From CAYNRG01 sp964399545 (lineage in GTDB: Bacteria > Bacillota_I > Bacilli_A > Erysipelotrichales > Erysipelotrichaceae): a DNA stretch of 33,732 nt. The position numbers and the translations under genes are program-made. The stretch lies in contig CAYNRG010000012.1 in NCBI GenBank assembly GCA_964399545.1, forward strand, positions 1-33,732. The letters are read 5' to 3'. This document shows positions 1 through 7,798 of the stretch, one piece after another. Every line of letters starts with the position of its first letter. The first letter of the stretch is position 1. The notes beneath the pieces were generated by a model. It saw only the letters and a list, made by a program, of their open reading frames with translations, did not search any database and had not been told where the DNA came from.

Positions 1-2
1 GA

Positions 3-59
3 GATATTTATCCAAAATATTGTGATCTTGAATTCCCTATTCCAAATACAGGAAGGTAA
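3..59 (+). CDS. C-terminal tail of an unidentified protein (partial)
   Basis: The frame starting at base 3 is open from the window edge and ends at a TAA at 57-59, encoding about 18 residues (DIYPKYCDLEFPIPNTGR). A strong inverted repeat follows 33 bases later, as expected after the last gene of a transcript. Frame 1 is also open to 129, but its end runs through that hairpin, so frame 3 is preferred. The fragment is too short to assign a family. Confidence 0.35.
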   Translation, partial: DIYPKYCDLEFPIPNTGR

Positions 60-92
60 AACATACGGCTTGATAGGAAGTAGTAAAGAAAT

Positions 93-127
93 AAAAGGAG
101 ATGAATGTCTATCAATCATCTCCTTTT
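93..127 (+). terminator. Rho-independent-type terminator hairpin
   Basis: A perfect 12-bp inverted repeat (AAAAGGAGATGA at 93-104 and TCATCTCCTTTT at 116-127) surrounds an 11-base loop. The right arm ends in TTTT and the left begins with AAAA, so it may work in both directions. It separates the truncated left-edge gene from the promoter of the kinase-family gene. Confidence 0.7.
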
Positions 128-205
128 AAATGAATTTTATTGTCACCTTGTGAAACTTTATGAGTGATCCTACCCATTGTTTTTTTGATTACAGCTGTTG
201 CTGAG

Positions 206-234
206 TTGTTTATAATCCATAAATTTGATAGAAT
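206..234 (+). promoter_or_regulatory. Probable sigma-A promoter of the diacylglycerol-kinase-family gene
   Basis: TTGTTT (206-211) is followed by a 17-base spacer and TAGAAT (229-234). A TG one base upstream of the -10 hexamer makes it an extended -10. Transcription would start near 241, after a possible ATG at 225, which supports the downstream start at 270. Confidence 0.55.
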
Positions 235-269
235 GGATAAACAAAACGGTTAGACGAGGAGGCTTATTA

Positions 270-1160
270 ATGAAATGTTTATTTCTTATTAATCCTAGCT
301 CTGGAACAAAGACAGTCCAAAAGAAGCTAGATCGATTAATTGGGCAATTAATTTTGAAACGGTTAGTGAGCCAAGTAGAGGTTTTCTATACTCAGAAAAA
401 AGGTGATGCTTATAAAAAAATTATAGAAGTAAATCCAGATTCTTTTGATTTTTTTGTAAGTGTAGGTGGGGATGGAACAGTTAATGAAGTGATTAGTGGG
501 ATAGTTGAGAGAAAATTAAAAGTTCCTTTAGCTATTTTAGCTGCAGGGACTGTGAATGATTTTTCAACACATCTTAAAATTCCGCGTTCAGTAGAACGGT
601 TTGTTGATATGATTTGCAACATGAAAACGATTGATGTAGACATTGGGAAAGTTAATGATCACTATTTTGCTAATGTGGTTGCAGGAGGAATGTTTAGTGA
701 TATTGGGTTTCAAGTTTCTAAGGGAGATAAAGAGCGATTTGGACCCCTGGCATATTATGCTAGTGGCCTTCGCCAGTTGCCTGAGCAACTCAATACATCA
801 CTTCGGTTAAGGGTGAAAACTGATCAAGAAGAGTTTGAAGAGGAAGCACGACTATTTATGATTACCAACACATCGCAGGTGGGAGGATTTAAATCAATTG
901 CTCCACATGCTAATATTCAAGATGGACAAGTGGATTTATTAATTATTCGTAAGTGTACACCTTTGGATATGATTGCTATTTTTAAGGATTATACATTGAG
1001 CGCTCATAAACACAATCCGTATATTCGGTACATTCAAGCGAAGACAGTGACAGTTGAATGTGACAAAGATATTGTTTATGATATTGATGGTGAGGAAGGG
1101 AATAAATTTCCGATTCATGTCAAGGTTGAGAAAAAGGCGCTGAGAGTGATTATTCCGTAA
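270..1160 (+). CDS. Diacylglycerol kinase family lipid kinase (YegS/DgkB-like)
   Basis: This 296-residue protein matches the DAGK catalytic-domain family, which phosphorylates diacylglycerol or related lipids at the inner face of the membrane. Visible motifs are the N-terminal LFLINPSSG (residues 4-12), the nucleotide-binding GGDGTVNEV (66-74) and AAGTVNDFS (91-99). The C-terminal half is the beta-sandwich domain of the family, ending in the YDIDGEEG region. An in-frame ATG at 225 is rejected because it lies inside the promoter. The ATG at 270 has an AGGAGG site 7 bases upstream. In Gram-positives the family includes DgkB, which recycles diacylglycerol left by lipoteichoic acid synthesis, but the exact substrate here cannot be read from sequence. 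The gene is followed by darA with its own possible promoter. Confidence 0.88.
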   Translation: MKCLFLINPSSGTKTVQKKLDRLIGQLILKRLVSQVEVFYTQKKGDAYKKIIEVNPDSFDFFVSVGGDGTVNEVISGIVERKLKVPLAILAAGTVNDFSTHLKIPRSVERFVDMICNMKTIDVDIGKVNDHYFANVVAGGMFSDIGFQVSKGDKERFGPLAYYASGLRQLPEQLNTSLRLRVKTDQEEFEEEARLFMITNTSQVGGFKSIAPHANIQDGQVDLLIIRKCTPLDMIAIFKDYTLSAHKHNPYIRYIQAKTVTVECDKDIVYDIDGEEGNKFPIHVKVEKKALRVIIP

Positions 1161-1193
1161 AATTTATTTTAGGAAAGAAAATAGAAAAAATGA

Positions 1194-1224
1194 TAGACAA
1201 AAATTAGAAGAAATATGATAAAAT
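1194..1224 (+). promoter_or_regulatory. Possible promoter of darA
   Basis: An extended -10 (TG-A-TAAAAT, with TAAAAT at 1219-1224) lies 29 bases before the darA start. The best -35 is TAGACA (1194-1199) with a long 19-base spacer. The extended -10 probably carries most of the strength. There is no clear terminator between the kinase gene and this site, so read-through is also possible. Confidence 0.4.
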
Positions 1225-1252
1225 GAAAATGTAGATAAAAGGAGATTTTATT

Positions 1253-1576
1253 ATGAAACTAATTTTAGCGATTGTATCAAATGATGATAGTTCAAGTGTT
1301 TCATCAGCATTAACAAAACAAAATTATTCTGTAACTCGTTTAGCGACAACAGGGGGATTCTTACGTGCCGGGAATACGACGATTATCGTAGGTTGTGATG
1401 ATGATAAAGTAGATCAAGCGTTAGAAATTATTGGAGAAGAGAGCAAACGTCGAACAGAGATTGTTCCATCGACTGCTTCTTACGATATTGGTAGATATGC
1501 TTCATTCCCAGTTGAGGTTCAAGTAGGGGGAGCAACAATCTTTATTTTGGATGTAGAGCAGTTTATTAAATTATAG
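1253..1576 (+). CDS. darA: Cyclic-di-AMP receptor, DarA/PstA (PII-like)
   Basis: The 107-residue product has the length and layout of the DarA/PstA/YaaQ family, trimeric PII-like proteins that bind cyclic di-AMP. Diagnostic are the N-terminal strand KLILAIVSNDD, the ligand-loop signature ATTGGFLRAGNTT (residues 31-43) and the C-terminal FPVEVQVGGATIF segment. In family structures, the Thr-28 region, Asn-41 and Gly-47 line the nucleotide pocket; this protein keeps Thr-28, Asn-41 and Gly-47. AAAAGGAGA lies 7 bases before the ATG. A palindromic hairpin follows the stop. The downstream target of this receptor is not indicated by its neighbours. Confidence 0.93.
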   Translation: MKLILAIVSNDDSSSVSSALTKQNYSVTRLATTGGFLRAGNTTIIVGCDDDKVDQALEIIGEESKRRTEIVPSTASYDIGRYASFPVEVQVGGATIFILDVEQFIKL

Positions 1577-1587
1577 ATGGAGAAAGA

Positions 1588-1609
1588 AAAAGGTGGATAT
1601 CCACCTTTT
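1588..1609 (+). terminator. Palindromic hairpin after darA
   Basis: A 22-bp perfect palindrome is centred on GGATATCC, with A-runs on the left arm and TTTT at the end of the right arm, 11 bases after the darA stop. It resembles a compact rho-independent terminator. The T-run is short (four), so read-through into the next gene is plausible: that gene starts 23 bases later and has no promoter of its own that I can see. Confidence 0.5.
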
Positions 1610-1631
1610 GCCTTATTGGAGGAAAGTGCCG

Positions 1632-2150
1632 ATGAAAGTAAGAAGAACAAAGGTAGAAGATATTTCGGCAATCTTAGCTATTGTTGAAGAAGCGAAAGAA
1701 TATTTAAAAAGTCAAAAAATTGATCAGTGGCAAAATGGTTATCCGAATGAAAAAGTTATCCTTCAAGATATTCACAATCAAGAGAGCTATGTGTTAGAAG
1801 AAGGGGCAGAAATTTTGGGATGTATGTGTTTATCTTTTCGGAAAGAGCCAACTTATCAGAAAATTGAGGGAGAATGGCTGAATAATAGAGAGTATGGTGT
1901 CCTTCATCGACTTGCGGTTAAATCAAGTTGGAAAGGAAAATCTCTTGCAAATTATTTACTCCAAGATTCAGAGAATCAGGCTAGAAAAGAGGGTGTAGCT
2001 TTCTTACGGATTGATACTCATCCAGAGAATGAATCAATGAAAAGATGGATAGAGAAGATGGGATTTTGTTTTTGTGGTAGAATTTATTTAGAAGATGGGG
2101 CAAAGCGCCTTGCTTATGAAAAGAAAGTGAGAGAACATAATGAAGTTTGA
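1632..2150 (+). CDS. GNAT family N-acetyltransferase
   Basis: A 172-residue protein with the GNAT fold: an N-terminal MKVRRTKVEDISAIL strand-helix, a central HRLAVKSSWKGKSLANYLL stretch that corresponds to the acetyl-CoA pyrophosphate-binding motif A, and a C-terminal motif B region (LRIDTHPENESMKRWIEKMGF). It would transfer an acetyl group from acetyl-CoA to an amine; the acceptor is unknown. The start at 1632 is preferred to the ATG at 1593, which lies in the terminator hairpin; GGAGG precedes 1632. The last 11 bases overlap the start of the M42 aminopeptidase gene, suggesting translational coupling. Confidence 0.85.
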   Translation: MKVRRTKVEDISAILAIVEEAKEYLKSQKIDQWQNGYPNEKVILQDIHNQESYVLEEGAEILGCMCLSFRKEPTYQKIEGEWLNNREYGVLHRLAVKSSWKGKSLANYLLQDSENQARKEGVAFLRIDTHPENESMKRWIEKMGFCFCGRIYLEDGAKRLAYEKKVREHNEV

Positions 2151-3168
2151 TAAGAAATATACAGCAGATTTTGCAGAAAAACTCCTTTTGATTGATAGTC
2201 CAACAGGATATACAAAGAGGGCAATTGATTTCTTAAAGAAAGAGGCAGAGGATTTAGGTTATCCTTGCCAAACGACAAAGAAAGGAACTTTAATTGTAGA
2301 AGTTGAGGGTTCAAAAGAAGAGGGAGCACGAGCGGTATGTGCCCATGTGGATACATTAGGATTAATGGTGCGTTCTATTAAGCCCAACGGAATGCTTGCG
2401 GTAACGATGGTGGGTGGTCCGTTAATCAATACTTTAAATGCAGAATATTGTCGTATTTATACAAGAGAGGGAAAAGTGTTTACTGGAACTATTTTGACAG
2501 TTGCTCCAAGTATTCACGTTTATGCTGATGCAAAGACAGTTCCTTGTGAAGATAAAATGATGGAAATTCGACTAGATGAAGTGGTAAAAACGAAAGAAGA
2601 TGTTGAAAAGTTAGGAATTGCAAACGGAGATTTTATTGCTATTGATACAAAAACCACGTTTACGGAGAACGGATTTATTAAGTCTCGTTTCTTAGATGAT
2701 AAGTTGAGTGTGGCTATTTTATTTAGCGTATTAAAAGCAATGAAAGAAGAAAAAATAACACCAAGAAAGAAAACGTACTTTATGTTTACTGTTTTTGAAG
2801 AAGTAGGGCATGGAGGAAGTTATCTCCCTAATGATGTTGAGGAGGTATTAGGTGTTGATATGGGGTGTATTGGAGAAGATTTAACATGCACTGAGTATGA
2901 TGTTTCGATTTGTGCTAAAGATAGTCATGGACCATATGATTATGAAATGACTAGCCAGTTGATTCAATTAGCGAAGAAGGGAAAATTAAACTATGCTGTG
3001 GATATTTATCCATTTTATAGTTCGGATGTAGCAGCGGCACTTAGAGCTTCTAATAATATTAGAGGCGCACTAGTTGGACCTGGGGTTCATGCTAGTCATG
3101 GCATGGAGAGAAGTCACATGGAGGCTGTAGAGTCGACAACAAAATTAATTTATGAATATATTAGATAA
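2140..3168 (+). CDS. M42 family metallopeptidase (glutamyl-aminopeptidase/FrvX type)
   Basis: The 342-residue product carries the two-metal site of the M42 aminopeptidase family. Visible are AHVDTLG (His-69, Asp-71), SRFLDDKLS (bridging Asp near 187), the catalytic FEEVGHG (Glu-220/Glu-221), GVDMG (Asp-240) and a late HGMERSHMEAVE (probable ligand His-326). Such enzymes are cytosolic, often multimeric, and trim N-terminal residues from peptides. The gene overlaps the end of the GNAT gene by 11 bases and lies 8 bases before the AEC transporter gene, so the three form an operon. No signal peptide is visible. The exact peptide specificity cannot be read. Confidence 0.92.
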   Translation: MKFDKKYTADFAEKLLLIDSPTGYTKRAIDFLKKEAEDLGYPCQTTKKGTLIVEVEGSKEEGARAVCAHVDTLGLMVRSIKPNGMLAVTMVGGPLINTLNAEYCRIYTREGKVFTGTILTVAPSIHVYADAKTVPCEDKMMEIRLDEVVKTKEDVEKLGIANGDFIAIDTKTTFTENGFIKSRFLDDKLSVAILFSVLKAMKEEKITPRKKTYFMFTVFEEVGHGGSYLPNDVEEVLGVDMGCIGEDLTCTEYDVSICAKDSHGPYDYEMTSQLIQLAKKGKLNYAVDIYPFYSSDVAAALRASNNIRGALVGPGVHASHGMERSHMEAVESTTKLIYEYIR

Positions 3169-3176
3169 GGAGAGTT

Positions 3177-4094
3177 ATGGATATTTTATTGTTATTACTT
3201 CCGCAAATCACTAAGATGTTTCTTTTGATGGGAGTAGGGTATTGGGTTTATAGAAAAGAGTTTTTGAGTGAGGGAACGACAAAGCAAATTAGTTGGCTTT
3301 TAGTAAATTTAGTTATTCCGAGTGTTTTGTTTAACTCGTTTCTGAGAGAATTTAGAGTGCAGGAGTTTAAGCAATTGGGATTAGCCTTTGTAATGAGTTG
3401 TGTGGGGATGCTTTTAGGAGGTCTGTATGCCAAGGTAGCTTTCAAAAAAGAACAAGTTTTAGAGAGATTTGCCGTAATTTTTTCCAATGCGGCCTTTATT
3501 GGGATTCCAATTATTTATTCGTTATTTGGACAAGAAGCAGTTTTTTATTTGAGTGCATATATTGTAGTCTTCACCTTAAGTGTGTGGACCTATGGGGTTT
3601 ATTTAATTTCGGAAGATTCAAAAGAAGTTCAAATTGCAAAAATAATAAAAAATCCAAACATTGTTGCTATTGTGACTGGATTAGTTCTTTATGTATTATC
3701 GATTTCTTTACCAAATTTTATAACAGAAACATTTCAAAGTATTGGGAGTATGAATACGCCACTGAGCATGATGCTTTTGGGGACCTATTTAGCAAAAGAC
3801 TCTTTAGCTAAGCTTATATCTAATGTGAAATGTTACTGGGTTGGGCTAGGCCGCTTGCTAGTAGTACCACTTCTAACTATAGGTGTTTTAGTGTTCTTTC
3901 CAGCCGATATTATGCTTAAAATGGTAGTGGTAGTTGTAAATAGTGTTCCTAGTGCTGTAATGCTAGCAGTCTTTGCACAGATGTATGAGAAAGACAGTGC
4001 TTATGGAGCACAGTTAGTTTCTTTTACTACGCTAGTGAGCTTAGTTACATTACCGGTTATTGTTTTATTAGCACAGTGGGCTTTCTCACTGTAA
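3177..4094 (+). CDS. AEC family transporter (auxin efflux carrier type permease)
   Basis: A very hydrophobic 305-residue protein with about ten predicted membrane segments in two halves, as in the AEC/BART family. Typical are the N-terminal KMFLLMGVGYWVYRKEFLS, LVNLVIPSVLFNSF near residue 45, and NAAFIGIPIIYSLFG near 100. Bacterial members export or import small organic acids (malate and malonate in the best-known cases); the substrate here is unknown. It follows the M42 gene by 8 bases with an AGGAGAG site. Its last 9 bases overlap the 3' end of the converging acyltransferase gene. Confidence 0.88.
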   Translation: MDILLLLLPQITKMFLLMGVGYWVYRKEFLSEGTTKQISWLLVNLVIPSVLFNSFLREFRVQEFKQLGLAFVMSCVGMLLGGLYAKVAFKKEQVLERFAVIFSNAAFIGIPIIYSLFGQEAVFYLSAYIVVFTLSVWTYGVYLISEDSKEVQIAKIIKNPNIVAIVTGLVLYVLSISLPNFITETFQSIGSMNTPLSMMLLGTYLAKDSLAKLISNVKCYWVGLGRLLVVPLLTIGVLVFFPADIMLKMVVVVVNSVPSAVMLAVFAQMYEKDSAYGAQLVSFTTLVSLVTLPVIVLLAQWAFSL

Positions 4095-5087
4095 CTGAGG
4101 AATATGGTTTTTGATAAAATATGAAAGAATAAGTGTTGGAAGCAAGACACTAGTTAGGCGGAAGGCGCCATTTGAAAATAAATCACTATTAAAATAGAGA
4201 AGAATGAGTGGGACAAGTTCTAAGAAGATACCGTGAGAGAAATAAATAATCACACTGTATTGTCGAAGAGCTAGTGTATCCCACTTTTCTTTTAAATTAG
4301 AGTTTAATAAAAGGCAAAACCAAAAGAAACTAAAGGGAATTAATAAAAAGTAAAAATTATAGTCAATCGCCCAACCCTTTGAACGAACAAAGAATGATTC
4401 TACAACAAATAAAAAGAAAAATAGGAGGCAATACTGTTTAAGGTGAGGGATAGTCTTATTGAAGTCGTAGGTTCCAATCCAAATTCCAATAGAAAACAGG
4501 AAAAAACCTAAAAATAGTGCGTTTCGTGTTGTGAAGAAAATAATCATGTAGGCGTCAACACTTTGTTTTAAAAGTTGAGGTAAAATCCCATAATAGGTTT
4601 CAGAACAACCGAGAATGAAAAGTAGTCCACTGATTATCAATAATGAAGATAGGGAGAATCGTTTTAAATAGTGATAGCAAAAAAAGACAGACCCAATCAA
4701 TGCTGCCATATACCATAAATGAAAATAGGTGCCAAAATTAACCAAAGCTAATATGGCTGCAGGGAACCATAAACTCGTTTCCAAAGGCATCGTATAAGAT
4801 AATCGATAAATACCAAAAGGAATATAGAGGAGGCTCCAAATTAAATAAAGTCGAGTTAACTTAGAAAGGTATTTCTTGTATCGTTGGTGATTATTTAAAA
4901 GGTTTCCTTTTTTAAAGAAATATCCAGCGCAAATAAAGAAAAAAGGGATAAGCGTTCGACCGATGATATTACTAGAGATAAACCCGATAATCGGAAATGA
5001 GTCATAAAAAGGATAGGTATGAACAACTACAACCATGAAGGAGCAAAAAACTCTCATTAAATCAACAGCAACATAGTTTTTCTTCAT
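4086..5087 (-). CDS. Acyltransferase family 3 integral membrane protein
   Basis: The 333-residue membrane protein begins MKKNYVAVDLMRVF and shows about ten hydrophobic segments, typical of the acyltransferase-3 family that O-acetylates cell-surface polysaccharides or lipids. The conserved Arg-x10-His arrangement of the first helix is present (Arg-12, His-23). A start at 5153 is possible but would add a hydrophobic stretch covering the yaaA promoter region; the start at 5087 has AAAGGAT at a suitable distance and a typical family N-terminus. It is transcribed alone, convergent with the AEC gene and divergent from yaaA. The acceptor is unknown. Confidence 0.82.
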   Translation of the reverse strand: MKKNYVAVDLMRVFCSFMVVVVHTYPFYDSFPIIGFISSNIIGRTLIPFFFICAGYFFKKGNLLNNHQRYKKYLSKLTRLYLIWSLLYIPFGIYRLSYTMPLETSLWFPAAILALVNFGTYFHLWYMAALIGSVFFCYHYLKRFSLSSLLIISGLLFILGCSETYYGILPQLLKQSVDAYMIIFFTTRNALFLGFFLFSIGIWIGTYDFNKTIPHLKQYCLLFFFLFVVESFFVRSKGWAIDYNFYFLLIPFSFFWFCLLLNSNLKEKWDTLALRQYSVIIYFSHGIFLELVPLILLYFNSDLFSNGAFRLTSVLLPTLILSYFIKNHIPQLQ

Positions 5088-5152
5088 AATTATCCTTTCT
5101 AGGCATTTTATAGCTATATAGGATATAATAATATGGAATAGGGAGAAAAACA

Positions 5153-5917
5153 ATGAAAATTATTATTTCGCCAGCGAAAAAAATGAAGGAAAGCCAAGAC
5201 AGCTTTGATTATGAAGGGAATCCGCTTTTTTTGGAGCAAGCTCAGAAAATACAGGCTTATCTACGGAAGAAAACAAAACCAGAGTTAAAAAAAATACTGA
5301 AGTGTAATGATTCTTTAGTGGAATTAAACTATCAGCGATATCAAAATCATAAACAACGAAATACCGCGGCATTAATGAGCTATGTAGGATTGCAGTATCA
5401 ACATATGGCGCCACATCTTTTTTCACTGGAACAATGGGAATATGTGAAGCGCCATTTATGGATAGGGAGTGGGTTATATGGAATTCTTCGCCCACAGGAT
5501 GCGATTAATCCCTATCGTTTAGAAATGCAGGCCAAAATTCAAATAGGTGAGGCTAGAAATCTTTATGAGTACTGGGAAGAGTTTCTACCTTCTATTTTTA
5601 AAGAGGAAGAACTTATTATTAACTTGGCTTCTAAAGAATATAGTGATGTTTTTATGGGCTGGTATTCTGGGAAGGTTATCACAGTTGTATTTACTCAGGA
5701 AGTGGAAGGGGAATTGAAGGTTAAGGGGACACTTGCGAAAATGGCAAGAGGTGCTATGGTTCGTTATATGGCTCAAAACCAAATTATAGATAGCTCTGAA
5801 TTGAAGAAGTTTGATGATTTGGGATTTGAATATGACGATGAACATTCGGATGAAAACACCTTTGTTTTTATTCAAAAAAAGAAGCTACATCAAGATGATT
5901 TTACATCTAAGATGTAG
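5153..5917 (+). CDS. yaaA: YaaA family protein (peroxide stress response)
   Basis: The 254-residue product is full length for the YaaA/DUF328 family. Recognisable are the start MKIIISPAKKMK and the GLYGILRPQDAINPYRLEM block near residue 105, followed by the conserved NLYEYW and NLASKEY segments. In E. coli YaaA lowers the free iron level during hydrogen peroxide stress; this role is known for the family, not shown here. A TATAAT at 5124-5129 lies upstream without a good -35. AGGGAG precedes the ATG. The final codons form the left arm of a terminator hairpin. Confidence 0.92.
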   Translation: MKIIISPAKKMKESQDSFDYEGNPLFLEQAQKIQAYLRKKTKPELKKILKCNDSLVELNYQRYQNHKQRNTAALMSYVGLQYQHMAPHLFSLEQWEYVKRHLWIGSGLYGILRPQDAINPYRLEMQAKIQIGEARNLYEYWEEFLPSIFKEEELIINLASKEYSDVFMGWYSGKVITVVFTQEVEGELKVKGTLAKMARGAMVRYMAQNQIIDSSELKKFDDLGFEYDDEHSDENTFVFIQKKKLHQDDFTSKM

Positions 5918-5920
5918 CTT
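5882..5920. terminator. Bidirectional terminator between yaaA and the ABC exporter operon
   Basis: A two-tier hairpin: outer arms AAGCTACATC (5882-5891) and GATGTAGCTT (5911-5920), inner arms AGATG (5893-5897) and CATCT (5904-5908) with a 6-base loop. The forward strand continues into TACTTTTTCTT. The reverse strand continues into a run of seven T (complement of the A-run just before 5881). The left arm and the yaaA stop codon lie within the structure. Confidence 0.8.
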
Positions 5921-5938
5921 TACTTTTTCTTAAAAGAG

Positions 5939-7798
5939 TTAAGATTCAACTTGTTCGAATTGGCTGTTATAAAGTTGGTAATAGAATCCTTCTTTTTCAA
6001 GAAGGTCAGTATGATTTCCAACTTCTAGAATATCTCCATCTTTCATAACTAGAATCAAATCAGCATTTCGGATGGTAGAGAGGCGATGGGCAATAACAAA
6101 GGAGGTTCTTCCTTTCATTAAGTTTTCCATGCCTTTTTGTATAAGTGCTTCTGTGCGAGTATCGACAGATGAAGTAGCTTCATCAAGAATCAATATTTTT
6201 GGATCTACCAAAAAAGCACGAGCGATGGTCAGTAATTGTTTTTGTCCTTGAGAAATGTTTGTAGATTCCTCATTGATAATAGTGTTATAACCATCTTCTA
6301 AAGTTCGAATAAAGTGATCGACATAGGCAGCATCCGCCGCTTCGATAACCTCTTGATCAGTGGCGTCACTTTTTCCATATCGAATATTATCTAGAATGGA
6401 GCCACTATATAACCAAGCATCTTGAAGAACCATCCCAAAAAGAGATCTTAAATCATTTCTGCTGAAATCAGTGATGTTAGTTTTGTCGATATAGATGGCT
6501 CCACTATTTAACTCATAGAATCGCATCAATAATTTAACAATGGTGGTTTTTCCGGCGCCTGTTGGACCAACAATGGCTACTTGTTTTCCAGGTTGGATAA
6601 AGGCGCTAAAATTGTTGATAATAATTTTATCTTTTTGATAACCAAAGCAGACATTTTCGAAAGAGACTTCTCCTTTGATTCGGATGTTGCCTTGTTCATT
6701 TAAGATAGAAATAGGGTTTTGAGTTTCAGGAATCTCCTCAGGTTCAGCCAAGAACTCAAAGACACGCTCAGAGGCAGCTGCGGTAGATTGAAGAACATTC
6801 ATGATTTGTGCGGTTTGCATGATGGGCTGATTAAATCGGCGAACGTATTGAATAAAAGCTTGGATATTCCCGATAGAAATTTTTCCATTAATAGCTAAGA
6901 AGCCCCCAAGAATACAAACTCCTACGTAACCGAGATTTCCAATAAATCCAATCAAGGGCTGCATAATTCCTGAAAGAAATTGTGCGATCCATCCAGCGTG
7001 ATAAAGTTTTCCGTTTAGTTGATTAAAAGTTTGGATTGAGCGATCTTCTCCGTTAAATGCTTTCATAACAAGGTGACCGCTATACATTTCTTCGACATGA
7101 CCATTTACTTCACCCAGAATATTCTGTTGGTCTTTGAAATATTTCTGTGACTTATTGACAACAAAAGCAACAGTAATCCCAGATAATGGGACTACTAGAA
7201 AGGCCATTAAAGTCATTTGCCAACTAATTGAAAGCATCATGATTAGAATTCCGATAATCGTTACAAGAGCAGTTAGTATTTGTTGAAGAGACTGATTTAG
7301 GCTTTGAGAAATTGTATCAATATCGTTAGTTACACGTGAGAGAATATCACCATGCGATTGAGTATCGAAATAAGATAGAGGGAGTCGATTGATTTTTTCT
7401 GATAATTCTTTTCTTAAATTGAAAGATACTTTCTGAGTAACGCCGGACATAATCCAATATTGAAGATAAGAAAGAAGAGAACTAACAAGGTATAAACCAA
7501 GAAGGAAAAGTAAGATTGATTTGATTCCATCAAAATCAATTCCCGCACCACCCGTGTATTTACTCATAATTCCATCGGCAATCTTTGTAGTAGCTTGTCC
7601 TAGAATCTTAGGCCCAACAATAGCGAAGATTGTACTTCCGATTGCAAAAAGAAGAACAAAGAAAATAGGGAAGTAGAAAGGGCGCAGATAGTTGGATAAT
7701 GTTTTCATAGTTTCTTTGAAATTTTTTGCTTTTTCACTTGTTCCGCCTTTCATCAAGGAACCGTGTCCGCCAGCGGATCTATTTTGATTGGTTGTCAT
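5939..7798 (-). CDS. Heterodimeric ABC exporter, subunit with the catalytic (canonical) Walker B
   Basis: The 619-residue half-transporter has six membrane helices (about residues 40-330) followed by a nucleotide-binding domain. Walker A is GPTGAGKTT (411-419), the signature is the variant ISQGQ (515-519), Walker B is ILILDE with catalytic Glu-540, and the switch His-571 is present (IAHRLST). The domain order is that of multidrug/lipid exporters of the LmrA/BmrCD class. AAGGAGG lies 9 bases before the ATG. Its start overlaps the upstream partner gene by 20 bases, indicating coupled translation of the two halves. A bidirectional terminator follows. The substrate is unknown; the nearby TetR gene hints at drug or toxic-compound response. 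Confidence 0.93.
   Translation of the reverse strand: MTTNQNRSAGGHGSLMKGGTSEKAKNFKETMKTLSNYLRPFYFPIFFVLLFAIGSTIFAIVGPKILGQATTKIADGIMSKYTGGAGIDFDGIKSILLFLLGLYLVSSLLSYLQYWIMSGVTQKVSFNLRKELSEKINRLPLSYFDTQSHGDILSRVTNDIDTISQSLNQSLQQILTALVTIIGILIMMLSISWQMTLMAFLVVPLSGITVAFVVNKSQKYFKDQQNILGEVNGHVEEMYSGHLVMKAFNGEDRSIQTFNQLNGKLYHAGWIAQFLSGIMQPLIGFIGNLGYVGVCILGGFLAINGKISIGNIQAFIQYVRRFNQPIMQTAQIMNVLQSTAAASERVFEFLAEPEEIPETQNPISILNEQGNIRIKGEVSFENVCFGYQKDKIIINNFSAFIQPGKQVAIVGPTGAGKTTIVKLLMRFYELNSGAIYIDKTNITDFSRNDLRSLFGMVLQDAWLYSGSILDNIRYGKSDATDQEVIEAADAAYVDHFIRTLEDGYNTIINEESTNISQGQKQLLTIARAFLVDPKILILDEATSSVDTRTEALIQKGMENLMKGRTSFVIAHRLSTIRNADLILVMKDGDILEVGNHTDLLEKEGFYYQLYNSQFEQVES

Noticed and set aside
1..129. 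Frame-1 open reading to 129 as the upstream gene tail
   Set aside because: It reads through a perfect terminator hairpin. Frame 3, ending at 59, fits the terminator position better.
3398..3811. Forward 137-codon frame inside the AEC transporter gene
   Set aside because: Its translation has no family features; the AEC frame gives a clear membrane protein.
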